Part shown: positions 55,789 to 64,000 of the stretch, one piece after another | How positions within the stretch are numbered: the first letter of the stretch is position 1 | Layout of the letters: each line of letters opens with the position of its first letter | Assembly: GCF_014145225.1 (NCBI RefSeq) | Contig: NZ_JABVCQ010000009.1 | Location: 46,099 to 110,098 of the forward strand | Length of the DNA stretch: 64,000 nt | DNA from: Thiospirillum jenense | GTDB lineage: Bacteria; Pseudomonadota; Gammaproteobacteria; Chromatiales; Chromatiaceae | Direction: 5' to 3' | Position numbers and translations under genes: made by a program | Notes under the pieces: generated by a model | What the model was told of the DNA's origin: nothing | Seen by the model: the letters and a program-made list of their open reading frames with translations, nothing else | Database searches by the model: none

Positions 55789-58700
55789 ATGACCCAAATT
55801 CATCAAACGCAATTCACCGCTCCATTTAATCAAGTCACCGCGTTGGTCAAGCAATTCGCCGCGCACGAGGCCGATTATCTTGCCCCATCCTATAGTGAAG
55901 CGCAGGTGAGACAGGATTTTATTGACCAGTTTTTTCATGCGCTGGGCTGGGATGTTTATCATTATGAACAAAAAAATCCGTATGCGCAAGAAGTGAAAAT
56001 TGAAGCGCCGATTAAAATAGAAACCAGTCAACGGCGGGCGGATTATGCGTTATTTATTGCGCCGGAGTTTCGTCAACCGAAATTATTATGCGAAGCCAAA
56101 CGCCCGGCGCGGGATGTGCGCAATGCGGATGATTATTTTCAGGCGGTGCGCTACGGGTGGAATCGGCAAACGCCGCTGGTATTATTATTTAATTTTAGGG
56201 AATTGCATTTCATTGACAGCCGCTATAAACCCGACATCGCCACTGCATTAGATATTTGGTATAAACGCTATCGCTATCGTGATTATGCCAATCCCGAGCA
56301 ATTTGCGGAGATTTATTATTTATTGGCGCGGGATGAAGTCGCCAATGGGGCAATTGAACGGTTTGTAATGAATGACATGCCGACGCCGGCAAAAGGGAAG
56401 GCGGCGAAACAAAAAAGTGCGTGGTTGGCGAATTATCAACCGGTGGATAGCGCGTTTTTAACTGAATTAGATCGCTACCGCACCATATTGGCATTAGCGT
56501 ATCAACGAGCGAATCCAACCTGTGCAGTGGAGGAATTGACCGAAGCAGTGCAGCGCACCTTAGATCGGCTGGTATTCATGCGGTTTTTAGAAGATAAACA
56601 GATTGAAGAAGCAACGGTTAAATCATTCGGTAAGCGCGATGCCACTTGGCACAATTTTTTAGCGCGGTCGCGGGCGTTGAATGATAAATATAATGGCTTG
56701 ATTTTTAAGCCCAGTTTAATTGATGATCCACAGCGCTTTACGCCACCCGAGGCGCAGGTGTTTCAAGCCATTATTGAACAATTAGCCGACGCCGCCTCGC
56801 CCTATGATTTTAATTCTATTCCCATTAGTATTTTGGGCAGCATTTACGAACGCTTTTTAGGGCAGGCCGTGACTATTAACGCGCTTGATCCGACAATTGA
56901 CTCTGCAACTGAATTGGCGATTGACTCGGCAATTGATCCAGCGGCGACTCAAGCGCCCGACGTGCGCAAACGTAAAGGTGTTTATTACACCCCAGAATAC
57001 ATCGTGCGCTACATTGTGCAAATGACCGTTGGGCAATTGATCGCCAATAAAACGCCCGATGAGATTGCGCAATTGCGCTTTGCCGACATCGCCTGTGGTT
57101 CGGGATCATTTTTAATTGAAATGTACACGGTGTTATTGGAATACCACGCCCGGTATTATGCCGATCATCCGCAATCAGCGCGTCCGGGTGAAACCGAATT
57201 AAAAGACGGGGTGCCGGTATTAACGTTGAAAAAACGGCGCGACATTTTGCAGCAGTGTATTTTCGGTGTGGATATTGATTTTCAAGCGGTTGAAGTATCG
57301 CAATTATCGCTGTATTTGAAAATGCTGGAGGATGCCACACCCCATGCGTGTTTTATCTTTCCACAGGATTATAAAACGCAGATTTTACCGGATTTATCGC
57401 GCAATATTATATGCGGTAATTCATTAGTCGGTAAAGATTTTTGGTCAATGTTTGGCGATGAAGAGCAGAATACGCCACAAGAACGGCGGCAAGTTAACGC
57501 AATGAACTTTAATACCGTATTTCCCGCAATTATGCAGCGCGGCGGCTTTGATGTGATTGTCGGGAATCCGCCGTATGTGCGGCAAGAAACATTAGGTGAG
57601 CGATTCAAACACTATGCAAAACAGGTGTATCGCACCTATGCTGGCACGGCGGATTTATTCGTGTATTTTATTGAACGTAGCTTGAATGTCTTAAAACCCG
57701 GCGGCAGTTATGGTGTGATTGTGGCGAATAAATGGCTGCGGGCAAATTATGGTCAACCGTTACGGGCATGGTTAAAGAAGACGCCAACGCATCAATTGGT
57801 TGAGTTAATTGATTTTGGTGATTTGCGCGTGTTTCAGGGCGCTACCACCTATCCGTGTATTTTACGGTTAATGAAAACGGTGGCAACGGATGAATGCAAT
57901 CAACCCGCAACTTTTTTAGCGGCTGAAGTAAAAACGCTGGTGTTTGCTGATTTGGCGGAGTATGTGAGTGACAAGCGTTTTGTCATGTCAATCAAAGCGT
58001 TAGAGGATGCAGGTTGGACGTTGGCGAATACGGCGACGCTCGATTTATTAAATAAGTTGCGCGCCGCTGGGGTGGCGTTGAGTGAATATGTTGACGGCAA
58101 GATTTATCGCGGTGTATTAACGGGGTTGAATGAAGCGTTTGTAATTGATGCCGCCACCAAAAATCAACTCATTGCAGCCGATGCGGCCAGTGCTGAATTG
58201 ATTAAACCGTTTTTAGCCGGGCGGGATATTAAACGCTATGCCCCGCCGCGCAGTGAGCAGTATTTGATTTTCACGCGGCGCGGTGTTGATATTGAACAAT
58301 ACCCCGCAATTAAAGCGCATTTGCTCCAATTCAAAATGCAATTGATGCCAAAGCCAAATGACTGGCGCGGTGCGTATTGGGCAGGAAGGAAAGCGGGCAG
58401 TTATCAGTGGTTTGAAATACAAGATGCTGTTGATTATTATGCCGAGTTTGAAAAGCCTAAAATCATTTATCCAAACATTTGCAAAAAACCTGAATTCACG
58501 CTCGATGAATGCGGGCTTTTTACCAATCAAAAATGCTTTATTATTCCTGTGCCAGACAAATATCTGTTGGCGATTTTGAATAGCAAAGTGACGCATTTCT
58601 TATTTCACGCCATTTTGCCTAAACTGCGCGGTGATTTTTTTGAACCGAGCTACGTTTATTTCAAAGATTTCTCCGTGCCGCAACTCGATCTTGCCAATGA

Positions 58701-58914
58701 AACACAGCAAGCGACGCGGCAGCAACTGGTGGCATTGGTGAATGAAATATTGCAATGCAAACAGGAATACGCCAGCACGCTGTTGGACTATCGCCACACG
58801 CAATTAGAAATGGAAATTGCCGCGCTTGACCAGGCGATTGATACGCTGGTGTATGCGTTGTATGGATTAAATGAAGCGGAGATTGCGTTGATTGAAAACA
58901 CGACGCGGGGGTGA
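55789..58914 (+). CDS. Type IIG restriction-modification enzyme (Eco57I-like)
   Basis: About 1041 residues from ATG 55789. A nuclease domain comes first with Asp85, Glu102 and Lys104 in RRADYALF and LLCEAKRP, a PD-(D/E)xK site. An N6-adenine methyltransferase follows (RKGVYYTPEYIVRYIV; SAM motif ADIACGSGSFLIEM; catalytic VGNPPYVRQE), then a target-recognition region at the C-terminus. One chain cuts and methylates, so no partner is needed. Both sites look intact. It stands alone between the TPR gene and the CAP protein gene. Confidence 0.92.
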   Translation: MTQIHQTQFTAPFNQVTALVKQFAAHEADYLAPSYSEAQVRQDFIDQFFHALGWDVYHYEQKNPYAQEVKIEAPIKIETSQRRADYALFIAPEFRQPKLLCEAKRPARDVRNADDYFQAVRYGWNRQTPLVLLFNFRELHFIDSRYKPDIATALDIWYKRYRYRDYANPEQFAEIYYLLARDEVANGAIERFVMNDMPTPAKGKAAKQKSAWLANYQPVDSAFLTELDRYRTILALAYQRANPTCAVEELTEAVQRTLDRLVFMRFLEDKQIEEATVKSFGKRDATWHNFLARSRALNDKYNGLIFKPSLIDDPQRFTPPEAQVFQAIIEQLADAASPYDFNSIPISILGSIYERFLGQAVTINALDPTIDSATELAIDSAIDPAATQAPDVRKRKGVYYTPEYIVRYIVQMTVGQLIANKTPDEIAQLRFADIACGSGSFLIEMYTVLLEYHARYYADHPQSARPGETELKDGVPVLTLKKRRDILQQCIFGVDIDFQAVEVSQLSLYLKMLEDATPHACFIFPQDYKTQILPDLSRNIICGNSLVGKDFWSMFGDEEQNTPQERRQVNAMNFNTVFPAIMQRGGFDVIVGNPPYVRQETLGERFKHYAKQVYRTYAGTADLFVYFIERSLNVLKPGGSYGVIVANKWLRANYGQPLRAWLKKTPTHQLVELIDFGDLRVFQGATTYPCILRLMKTVATDECNQPATFLAAEVKTLVFADLAEYVSDKRFVMSIKALEDAGWTLANTATLDLLNKLRAAGVALSEYVDGKIYRGVLTGLNEAFVIDAATKNQLIAADAASAELIKPFLAGRDIKRYAPPRSEQYLIFTRRGVDIEQYPAIKAHLLQFKMQLMPKPNDWRGAYWAGRKAGSYQWFEIQDAVDYYAEFEKPKIIYPNICKKPEFTLDECGLFTNQKCFIIPVPDKYLLAILNSKVTHFLFHAILPKLRGDFFEPSYVYFKDFSVPQLDLANETQQATRQQLVALVNEILQCKQEYASTLLDYRHTQLEMEIAALDQAIDTLVYALYGLNEAEIALIENTTRG

Positions 58915-58971
58915 AATGATTGCTCTATTACCAATAATTCTGTTGATAAACCCTGAATAGGAATACCCACA

Positions 58972-61326
58972 ATGTTACTTAAAAAAACTCAGCCAATAGT
59001 ATTATTCGCAATTGCTATCATCATTGCAATGCCCAGCTTTGCCGCGCCAACCTTCCCGCCCGCGCCGGCGGGATTTCAATTCCAGTTTAGTCAACCACGC
59101 AGTCAAGGTTGGTCACTTGATTTAAATGAACGCGAAACAGCGCGGTTGTTTTTTCAAATCGTTTATCACGCCTCGGATGGCATTGACGCCGAATGGACGG
59201 GCGATATTGCAACCTGTCAAGCGGGTACGGTGTCGGCGGATTATCAAGCGGCAACCTTGCGGCGGGTGAATTGGTATCGGGCAATGGCGGGCGTGCCATC
59301 TGATGTCATTTTGAATGATGAATACAGCCGTCAAGCGCAGCAGGCGGCGTTAATGATGTCGGCAAATAACGCGCTCAGTCACACGCCCCCGAGTAATTGG
59401 AATTGTTATTCAACGGAGGGCGCTACGGCGGCGAGTAAATCCAATTTATCATTAGGTCATGCCGGCGCTGAAGCAGTTACGGGGCAAATGCAAGACAATG
59501 GCGCATCTAATTCAATAGTCGGTCATCGGCGTTGGATTCTTTACCCCCAAACGCAACAAATGGGCGCGGGTAGTGTCACGCCAATTGACGGCCGTTCTGC
59601 AAATGCACTGTGGGTATTTGATGATAATATGTGGGAATTAAGACCGGCGGGGCGCGATCAATTTGTCGCGTGGCCACCACCCGGTTATGTCCCCTATCAA
59701 GTGGTGTATCCGCGCTGGTCATTTTCTTATCCCGATGCCGATTTTTCACTCGCATCAGTCGAGCAATTGCATAATGGAACGCCAATTAACGTATCGCTGG
59801 CGAGTGTGCAAAATGGCTATGGGGAAAACACATTAGTTTGGATACCGTCGCCCTATGCAGATGGCGATAATTGGGCGCCGCCACCAGCGGATGATGTCTA
59901 TGCAGTGACCATTAACAATGTGCGAATTAACGGGCAATCACGCAGCTTTAATTACAGCGTCACAGTATTTGATCCCGCTGTTAAAGGACTGGATTATGAA
60001 CCGCAATATATCACCGGCGCCGATCAACTCAACCGCAATGAATCAGCAACCTATACCTTTAATGAACTTGCCATTGCGGACGGTTATGAGTGGCGCGATA
60101 GTGGCGTCAACTCTTATACAACGGTGAATGATGCGGAGAATGGCTTGAGCAATTTTATTGCTGAGATTTCATCGAATTATCAAGCAGTTGACAGCACCCG
60201 TCCTGCCACTGGTGATGCGGCTTATCATTTAGCCCACCCGACGGCCACGAATCAGTTTTTAACTCTGGATAAAACCTTTTTGATTAGTGCAAATAGTCAA
60301 TTGCAATTTAACAGTTATCTTGGATATGCAAGTGCTAATCAAATTGCGCAGGTTGAATTGTCTGAAGATGACGGCAATTCGTGGATTGGAATTTGGCAAC
60401 AAGCTGGTCAAGATCGCCCCGCTACGCGCTATGAATTGCAAACCGTTTCACTCGGCGAGTATGCGAATAAAACCATTCAACTGCGCTTTAGTTATCTATT
60501 TGATACCGGCAGTTATTATCCGCAAACGACGGGTAACGTGGGATGGTTTTTTGATGATGTTGAATTGATTAATGTGAATCAAGTGACACGCGGCAACCCG
60601 CAACCTACGACCACACAAACCAGTTTGGTGTTTAATAGCAGCCAAGCGGGGCAGCATTTATTACAAGTCAGACCGCGTGTATTTGGTGAATATAGCGGTG
60701 AATGGAGCGCGGCAAAGTTAATCACTGTGAATGAGAATACCACGCCCGATGCGGATGATTCATTTGATCGGACTACATTAGAGTGGCAAGTCACCGAAAT
60801 CTATATTGCCACGCTCGGCTATGCACCTGATAATGAAGGTTTGCAATACTGGGTGAATGAATTACGCAATGGCGGTTGGACAACTACGACCGTCGCACAG
60901 GCGTTTTTTGATAATGAAATTGTGCAAAATTTGTATCCAGAAGATCAGGGTTATGCGCCGTTAATTGAGGCGCTCTATCGCAATATTTTTGGGCGAGAAG
61001 CCGATACAACCGGCAAAGAATACTGGTTGGGCAAATTAAACAGCGGTGCAATTAACCGCGATCAAATGATCATTGCACTGATTAACGGTGGGTGGGAAAA
61101 CGCTGCCGCAACAGCTGATATGAAACGCTTTGGCAATCGTATTCAAGTTGGATTAGCATTTGCAAACTATCAAGCGCAACATCGCATTGTGTACACTGCA
61201 TTATCTACCGCCGCGCAAACGCTATTAAGACAACGGGGAGCGGAGGTATTAACATCTGTCACTGATAATAATGCAACCCGTGACGCCGCCATTGCCAGTA
61301 TTCCAAGTTTATTCAGTGCGTTTTGA
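58972..61326 (+). CDS. Secreted CAP-domain protein with C-terminal DUF4214
   Basis: 784 residues with a signal peptide (LFAIAIIIAMPSFAAP). A CAP/SCP-like domain (about 95-235) includes NWYRAMAGVPSDVILN, the His/Glu pattern in NALSHTPPSNWNCY and a HRRWILYPQ segment. A middle beta-rich region follows, with one part resembling a carbohydrate or MAM-type domain (LQFNSYLGYASANQIAQVEL). The C-terminus is DUF4214 (EIYIATLGYAPDNEGLQYWV, EALYRNIFGREADTTGKEYW), common in surface and S-layer-linked proteins. Role probably adhesion or surface, unproven. Confidence 0.85.
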   Translation: MLLKKTQPIVLFAIAIIIAMPSFAAPTFPPAPAGFQFQFSQPRSQGWSLDLNERETARLFFQIVYHASDGIDAEWTGDIATCQAGTVSADYQAATLRRVNWYRAMAGVPSDVILNDEYSRQAQQAALMMSANNALSHTPPSNWNCYSTEGATAASKSNLSLGHAGAEAVTGQMQDNGASNSIVGHRRWILYPQTQQMGAGSVTPIDGRSANALWVFDDNMWELRPAGRDQFVAWPPPGYVPYQVVYPRWSFSYPDADFSLASVEQLHNGTPINVSLASVQNGYGENTLVWIPSPYADGDNWAPPPADDVYAVTINNVRINGQSRSFNYSVTVFDPAVKGLDYEPQYITGADQLNRNESATYTFNELAIADGYEWRDSGVNSYTTVNDAENGLSNFIAEISSNYQAVDSTRPATGDAAYHLAHPTATNQFLTLDKTFLISANSQLQFNSYLGYASANQIAQVELSEDDGNSWIGIWQQAGQDRPATRYELQTVSLGEYANKTIQLRFSYLFDTGSYYPQTTGNVGWFFDDVELINVNQVTRGNPQPTTTQTSLVFNSSQAGQHLLQVRPRVFGEYSGEWSAAKLITVNENTTPDADDSFDRTTLEWQVTEIYIATLGYAPDNEGLQYWVNELRNGGWTTTTVAQAFFDNEIVQNLYPEDQGYAPLIEALYRNIFGREADTTGKEYWLGKLNSGAINRDQMIIALINGGWENAAATADMKRFGNRIQVGLAFANYQAQHRIVYTALSTAAQTLLRQRGAEVLTSVTDNNATRDAAIASIPSLFSAF

Positions 61327-61378
61327 ATTAGCACAATTGAAAAACAATTCAATTGGTGCAATAGTTGAATTAAACAAA

Positions 61379-61407
61379 GCGGGCGGATTGCAGAATGAAC
61401 CGCCCGC
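61379..61407 (+). terminator. Strong GC hairpin after the CAP protein gene
   Basis: GCGGGCGG and CCGCCCGC form an 8-base GC stem with a 13-base loop, 53 bases after the stop. A loose T-rich stretch (CATTTTATTG) follows about 15 bases later. Probably ends the CAP transcript before the tRNA. Confidence 0.5.
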
Positions 61408-61485
61408 GCCGGCGTTATCGCATTTTATTGCAGTAAAAATCACTTGCTTTTTGGGCGCTCAGTAGTTATTATGCGCAACATCAAT

Positions 61486-61560
<75 letters not shown>

Positions 61561-61642
61561 CGTTTTCCCTTCCCCAGCGCATTTAATACGCGCACATTCC
61601 CCCCACTGTTAATCAAACACAACTCGATCATTATTGCCGGGT

Positions 61643-62296
61643 TTATTCGGTTAATAGGGCATCTGGTTTTTGATTATTTGTCATTTCAAGTTCCAACTGT
61701 TTAGCCAACCACGCCTGCGCGGCATCGCGTCCCTGCCCGGTGTGCGCCGAAAATGTTAATACCTCAACCGTCGTTGCATTGAATAACAACGGATCACGTT
61801 GCACCGCCAAGCGCGTTTTTTCCATTGCCCCGCGACTCAATTTGTCAGCCTTAGTTAATAGCACTAGCAATGGCAACGCTGCTATTTGACTCCATTCAAT
61901 CATTTGCCGATCTAATTCGGTCAACGGGTGACGGCAATCCATCACCATGACCAACCCGCGTAATGAAACCCGCTGTTGTAGATAACTAGCCATGACCGTT
62001 TGCCATTGCAGTTTAATTGACAACGCCACCCGCGCAAAGCCATACCCGGGCAAATCAACTAGGCGCCGGTTTTCCACCGCTAAATTAAAAAAAATCAATT
62101 GCTGAGTACGCCCTGGTGTTTTACTGGTGCGCGCCAAATGACGTTGTTGACAAATGACGTTAATTGCACTTGATTTACCTGCATTCGAGCGGCCAGCAAA
62201 AGCGACTTCATAGCCGCAATCAGTGGGTGCCTGTTTTAATTGCGCGGCGGCGCTTAAAAAGGTGACTTGTTGAAAATACGGCTGCCAGGTCATCAT
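61643..62296 (-). CDS. engB: Ribosome biogenesis GTPase EngB
   Basis: 217 residues, YihA/YsxC family, required for 50S assembly. G1 loop GRSNAGKSS (residues 35-43), the DLPGYGFA switch segment and LTKADKL (G4) are present. Start MMTWQPYFQQVTFLSAAAQL matches the family. In many genomes engB adjoins a cytochrome c or polA; here it is convergent with the initiator tRNA. Confidence 0.95.
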   Translation of the reverse strand: MMTWQPYFQQVTFLSAAAQLKQAPTDCGYEVAFAGRSNAGKSSAINVICQQRHLARTSKTPGRTQQLIFFNLAVENRRLVDLPGYGFARVALSIKLQWQTVMASYLQQRVSLRGLVMVMDCRHPLTELDRQMIEWSQIAALPLLVLLTKADKLSRGAMEKTRLAVQRDPLLFNATTVEVLTFSAHTGQGRDAAQAWLAKQLELEMTNNQKPDALLTE

Positions 62297-62330
62297 AATG
62301 CTATTATTTCCTTAGCCAAGTGAACATTGA

Positions 62331-63962
62331 TTAACAATTCACACGATAGTTGGCGACGATATGATCCATTTGCCCAGCTAACTCTTTTAAGGATTCGCCC
62401 GCTTGGGCGCTCTGTTCTGCCGAATAGGCCGTCTCTTCGGCACTATCACGAATGCGGGATAAACTACGATTGATTTCTTCAGCCACTGCGGTTTGTTCAT
62501 CCGTTGCTGTTGCAATTTGACCATTCATTGTTGCAATAGCATTCACTGCCTGCTGAATACTGTTTAATGCGGTACCAGCCAATTCAATTTGTTGCACACA
62601 TAAATCGGCTTGTTGACATTCCTGGTGCATTGTCGCTACGGCAACTTGAGTATCGGTTTGTAAATGACTAATCATTTCTTGAATCTGTTGTGTAGATTGC
62701 TGAGTACGCTGCGCAAGTGTGCGTACTTCATCGGCTACTACTGCAAAACCGCGCCCTTGTTCACCCGCTCGGGCTGCTTCAATTGCAGCATTTAATGCCA
62801 ATAAATTAGTTTGTTCAGCAATACCACGAATCGTATCCACTACTGAGCCAATCGTATTGCTGTGATTTGCCAGCGTTGCAATAGCGCATTCTGCGTCACG
62901 CACTCCATTTGCTAAATTTTGAATAGCAATAATCGTTTGATTTACTACACCTAATCCGCGAGTTGTTTCTTGATCGGTCTGTTGCGTCGCCTGTGCGGAT
63001 TGATTTGTATTAGAGGCAACCTCTTGCACCGCACAACTCATTTCATTCATAGCAGTCGCCACTTGTGCAATGTCTAATCGCTGCTGTTCCATGCGCGTAT
63101 TGGTTTGTTCAGTCATCGCAGATAATTGTAATGCTGCACTGGATACTTGATTGGATACTTCCGCTATTTTAATAATGGTTTGCTGCAAGTTATTAATCAA
63201 AGAATCCGTTGCTTCGCCCAAATGTCCTAATTCGTCTTTGCCCGTCACCTGAGACCGAATACTCAAATCATGGGTTTGCTGCACCCGTATTAATGCTGTG
63301 CGCAATTGCTCAACTCGTCGGATAATAGTATTAGCAATGAGTAAAGAAAAGGTCACTAAACCAACAAACAAGATGAGATTCATCGTCACCATGCGCAAAA
63401 TACGATTATAAAAAGTTTTATCCAAATCATCAATGTATAACCCAGTACCAATAATCCAGTTCCAATTGGAAAAGCGTTTTAAAAAAGACACCTTACGCAC
63501 GGGTTCTTCACTGCCTGGCTTTGGCCACGAATAACTGGAAAAACCACTTCCATCTTCTTGGGCAATGCGCACGAATTCTTTGAACATGTACACGCCGTTT
63601 TTATCTTTAGCGCCGAGTAGATTTCTACCTTCTTGCTCAGGTTTAGCCGGGTGGATTAGCGCCACGCCTTCCATGTTAATAACCCAAATGTATTCACCAT
63701 CACCATAGCGCATGGCACGAATGATTTCACCCACCAGACGCTGTGCTTCAACCTCGGTCATTTGCTGATTTGCGGCTAATTGTGCATACTGTTGAATAAT
63801 GCCATAAGCAGTTTCGACAATATGCTGCAATTGCGCCTCACGTTCGGTTAACATGGTAGTGCGTAAATTAAAGCCGCTCCAAATACTAATACCAATCATA
63901 CCAAGTGCGGCGAAAGCAATAATTAGACCGAGTTTAATTTTAATGTTGAGTTGGTTAAACAC
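62331..63962 (-). CDS. Methyl-accepting chemotaxis protein with single Cache sensor
   Basis: 543 residues. A membrane helix ([20 protein letters not shown]) leads to a Cache_2-type periplasmic domain ([39 protein letters not shown]), a second helix ([20 protein letters not shown]), HAMP and a signalling hairpin ([20 protein letters not shown]). Such Cache domains often bind organic acids. It starts at GTG 63962 with no good ribosome-binding site; the frame stays open to the window edge, so the true start may lie further upstream. No CheR-binding pentapeptide at the end. Confidence 0.88.
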   Translation of the reverse strand: MFNQLNIKIKLGLIIAFAALGMIGISIWSGFNLRTTMLTEREAQLQHIVETAYGIIQQYAQLAANQQMTEVEAQRLVGEIIRAMRYGDGEYIWVINMEGVALIHPAKPEQEGRNLLGAKDKNGVYMFKEFVRIAQEDGSGFSSYSWPKPGSEEPVRKVSFLKRFSNWNWIIGTGLYIDDLDKTFYNRILRMVTMNLILFVGLVTFSLLIANTIIRRVEQLRTALIRVQQTHDLSIRSQVTGKDELGHLGEATDSLINNLQQTIIKIAEVSNQVSSAALQLSAMTEQTNTRMEQQRLDIAQVATAMNEMSCAVQEVASNTNQSAQATQQTDQETTRGLGVVNQTIIAIQNLANGVRDAECAIATLANHSNTIGSVVDTIRGIAEQTNLLALNAAIEAARAGEQGRGFAVVADEVRTLAQRTQQSTQQIQEMISHLQTDTQVAVATMHQECQQADLCVQQIELAGTALNSIQQAVNAIATMNGQIATATDEQTAVAEEINRSLSRIRDSAEETAYSAEQSAQAGESLKELAGQMDHIVANYRVNC

Positions 63963-64000
63963 TGCGTAACCGCCCGGTGAAAAATGGTGAACATGTTTAA

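Overview
The window reads as chromosome from a sulfur-oxidising gammaproteobacterium. The main evidence is a complete oxidative-type dsr operon, dsrABEFHCMKLJOP, on the minus strand at about 30.75-42.34 kb. DsrE, DsrH and DsrC carry the expected sulfur-transfer cysteines and DsrL is present. A V4R-domain protein resembling the bacteriochlorophyll 8-vinyl reductase BchJ lies just downstream. With the dsr operon it suggests a purple sulfur bacterium (Chromatiales), but no other photosynthesis gene is present, so phototrophy is an inference. Base composition leans AT, which is unusual for Chromatiaceae, with GC-rich patches inside several genes. Housekeeping genes (rpsF-rpsR-rplI, sucA, prmC, dnaE, aroC, ispE, engB) fit a gammaproteobacterium.

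Layout. 0-5 kb: ribosomal genes, the CnoX-type thioredoxin-TPR chaperone and sucA. 5-13 kb: a NIT-domain chemoreceptor, a TPR/O-GlcNAc-transferase-like enzyme with a C-terminal methyltransferase-like segment, and a PatZ-like lysine acetyltransferase. 12.9-17.4 kb: a minus-strand group (ACT protein, phenylacetate-CoA ligase, PaaI thioesterase, a conserved hypothetical, prmC, moeB). 17.5-22.7 kb: an AT-rich tandem methyltransferase gene that looks acquired, yajD, a DUF2934 protein, a DUF2892 membrane protein, a phosphotransferase-ATPase fusion and an adenylate cyclase with PilZ. 22.8-29.8 kb: tolC, an orphan DNA methyltransferase, aroC and dnaE. 30-42.3 kb: the V4R protein and dsr. 42.3-45.3 kb: a plus-strand cassette diverging from dsrA. 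45.4-50.9 kb: two large sensor kinases and a DHH phosphoesterase. 51-55.6 kb: two divergent lipoproteins, tRNA-Gln, ispE, a repeat-rich insertion and a TPR protein. 55.8-64 kb: a type IIG restriction-modification enzyme, a secreted CAP/DUF4214 protein, initiator tRNA, engB and a Cache chemoreceptor.

The most interesting region is the cassette at 42.9-45.3 kb. It encodes a 63-residue protein, a 241-residue helical protein, a homologue of the CRISPR RNA endonuclease Cas6 (Cmx6-like) and a DsrC-fold protein with no cysteine at all (RspA-like). No CRISPR array or other cas gene is visible in the window. An RNA-processing protein placed beside a cysteine-free regulatory DsrC paralogue and opposite the dsr operon suggests an uncharacterised RNA-level control module for sulfur oxidation. 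This is inference from gene order and family membership.

A second structural oddity is upstream of ispE. A 19-bp copy of the 3' end of the neighbouring TPR gene flanks a segment of about 0.6 kb that carries a truncated HigA-like gene and palindromic repeats, as left by an insertion or duplication. All assignments come from reading the sequence; no database search was run.
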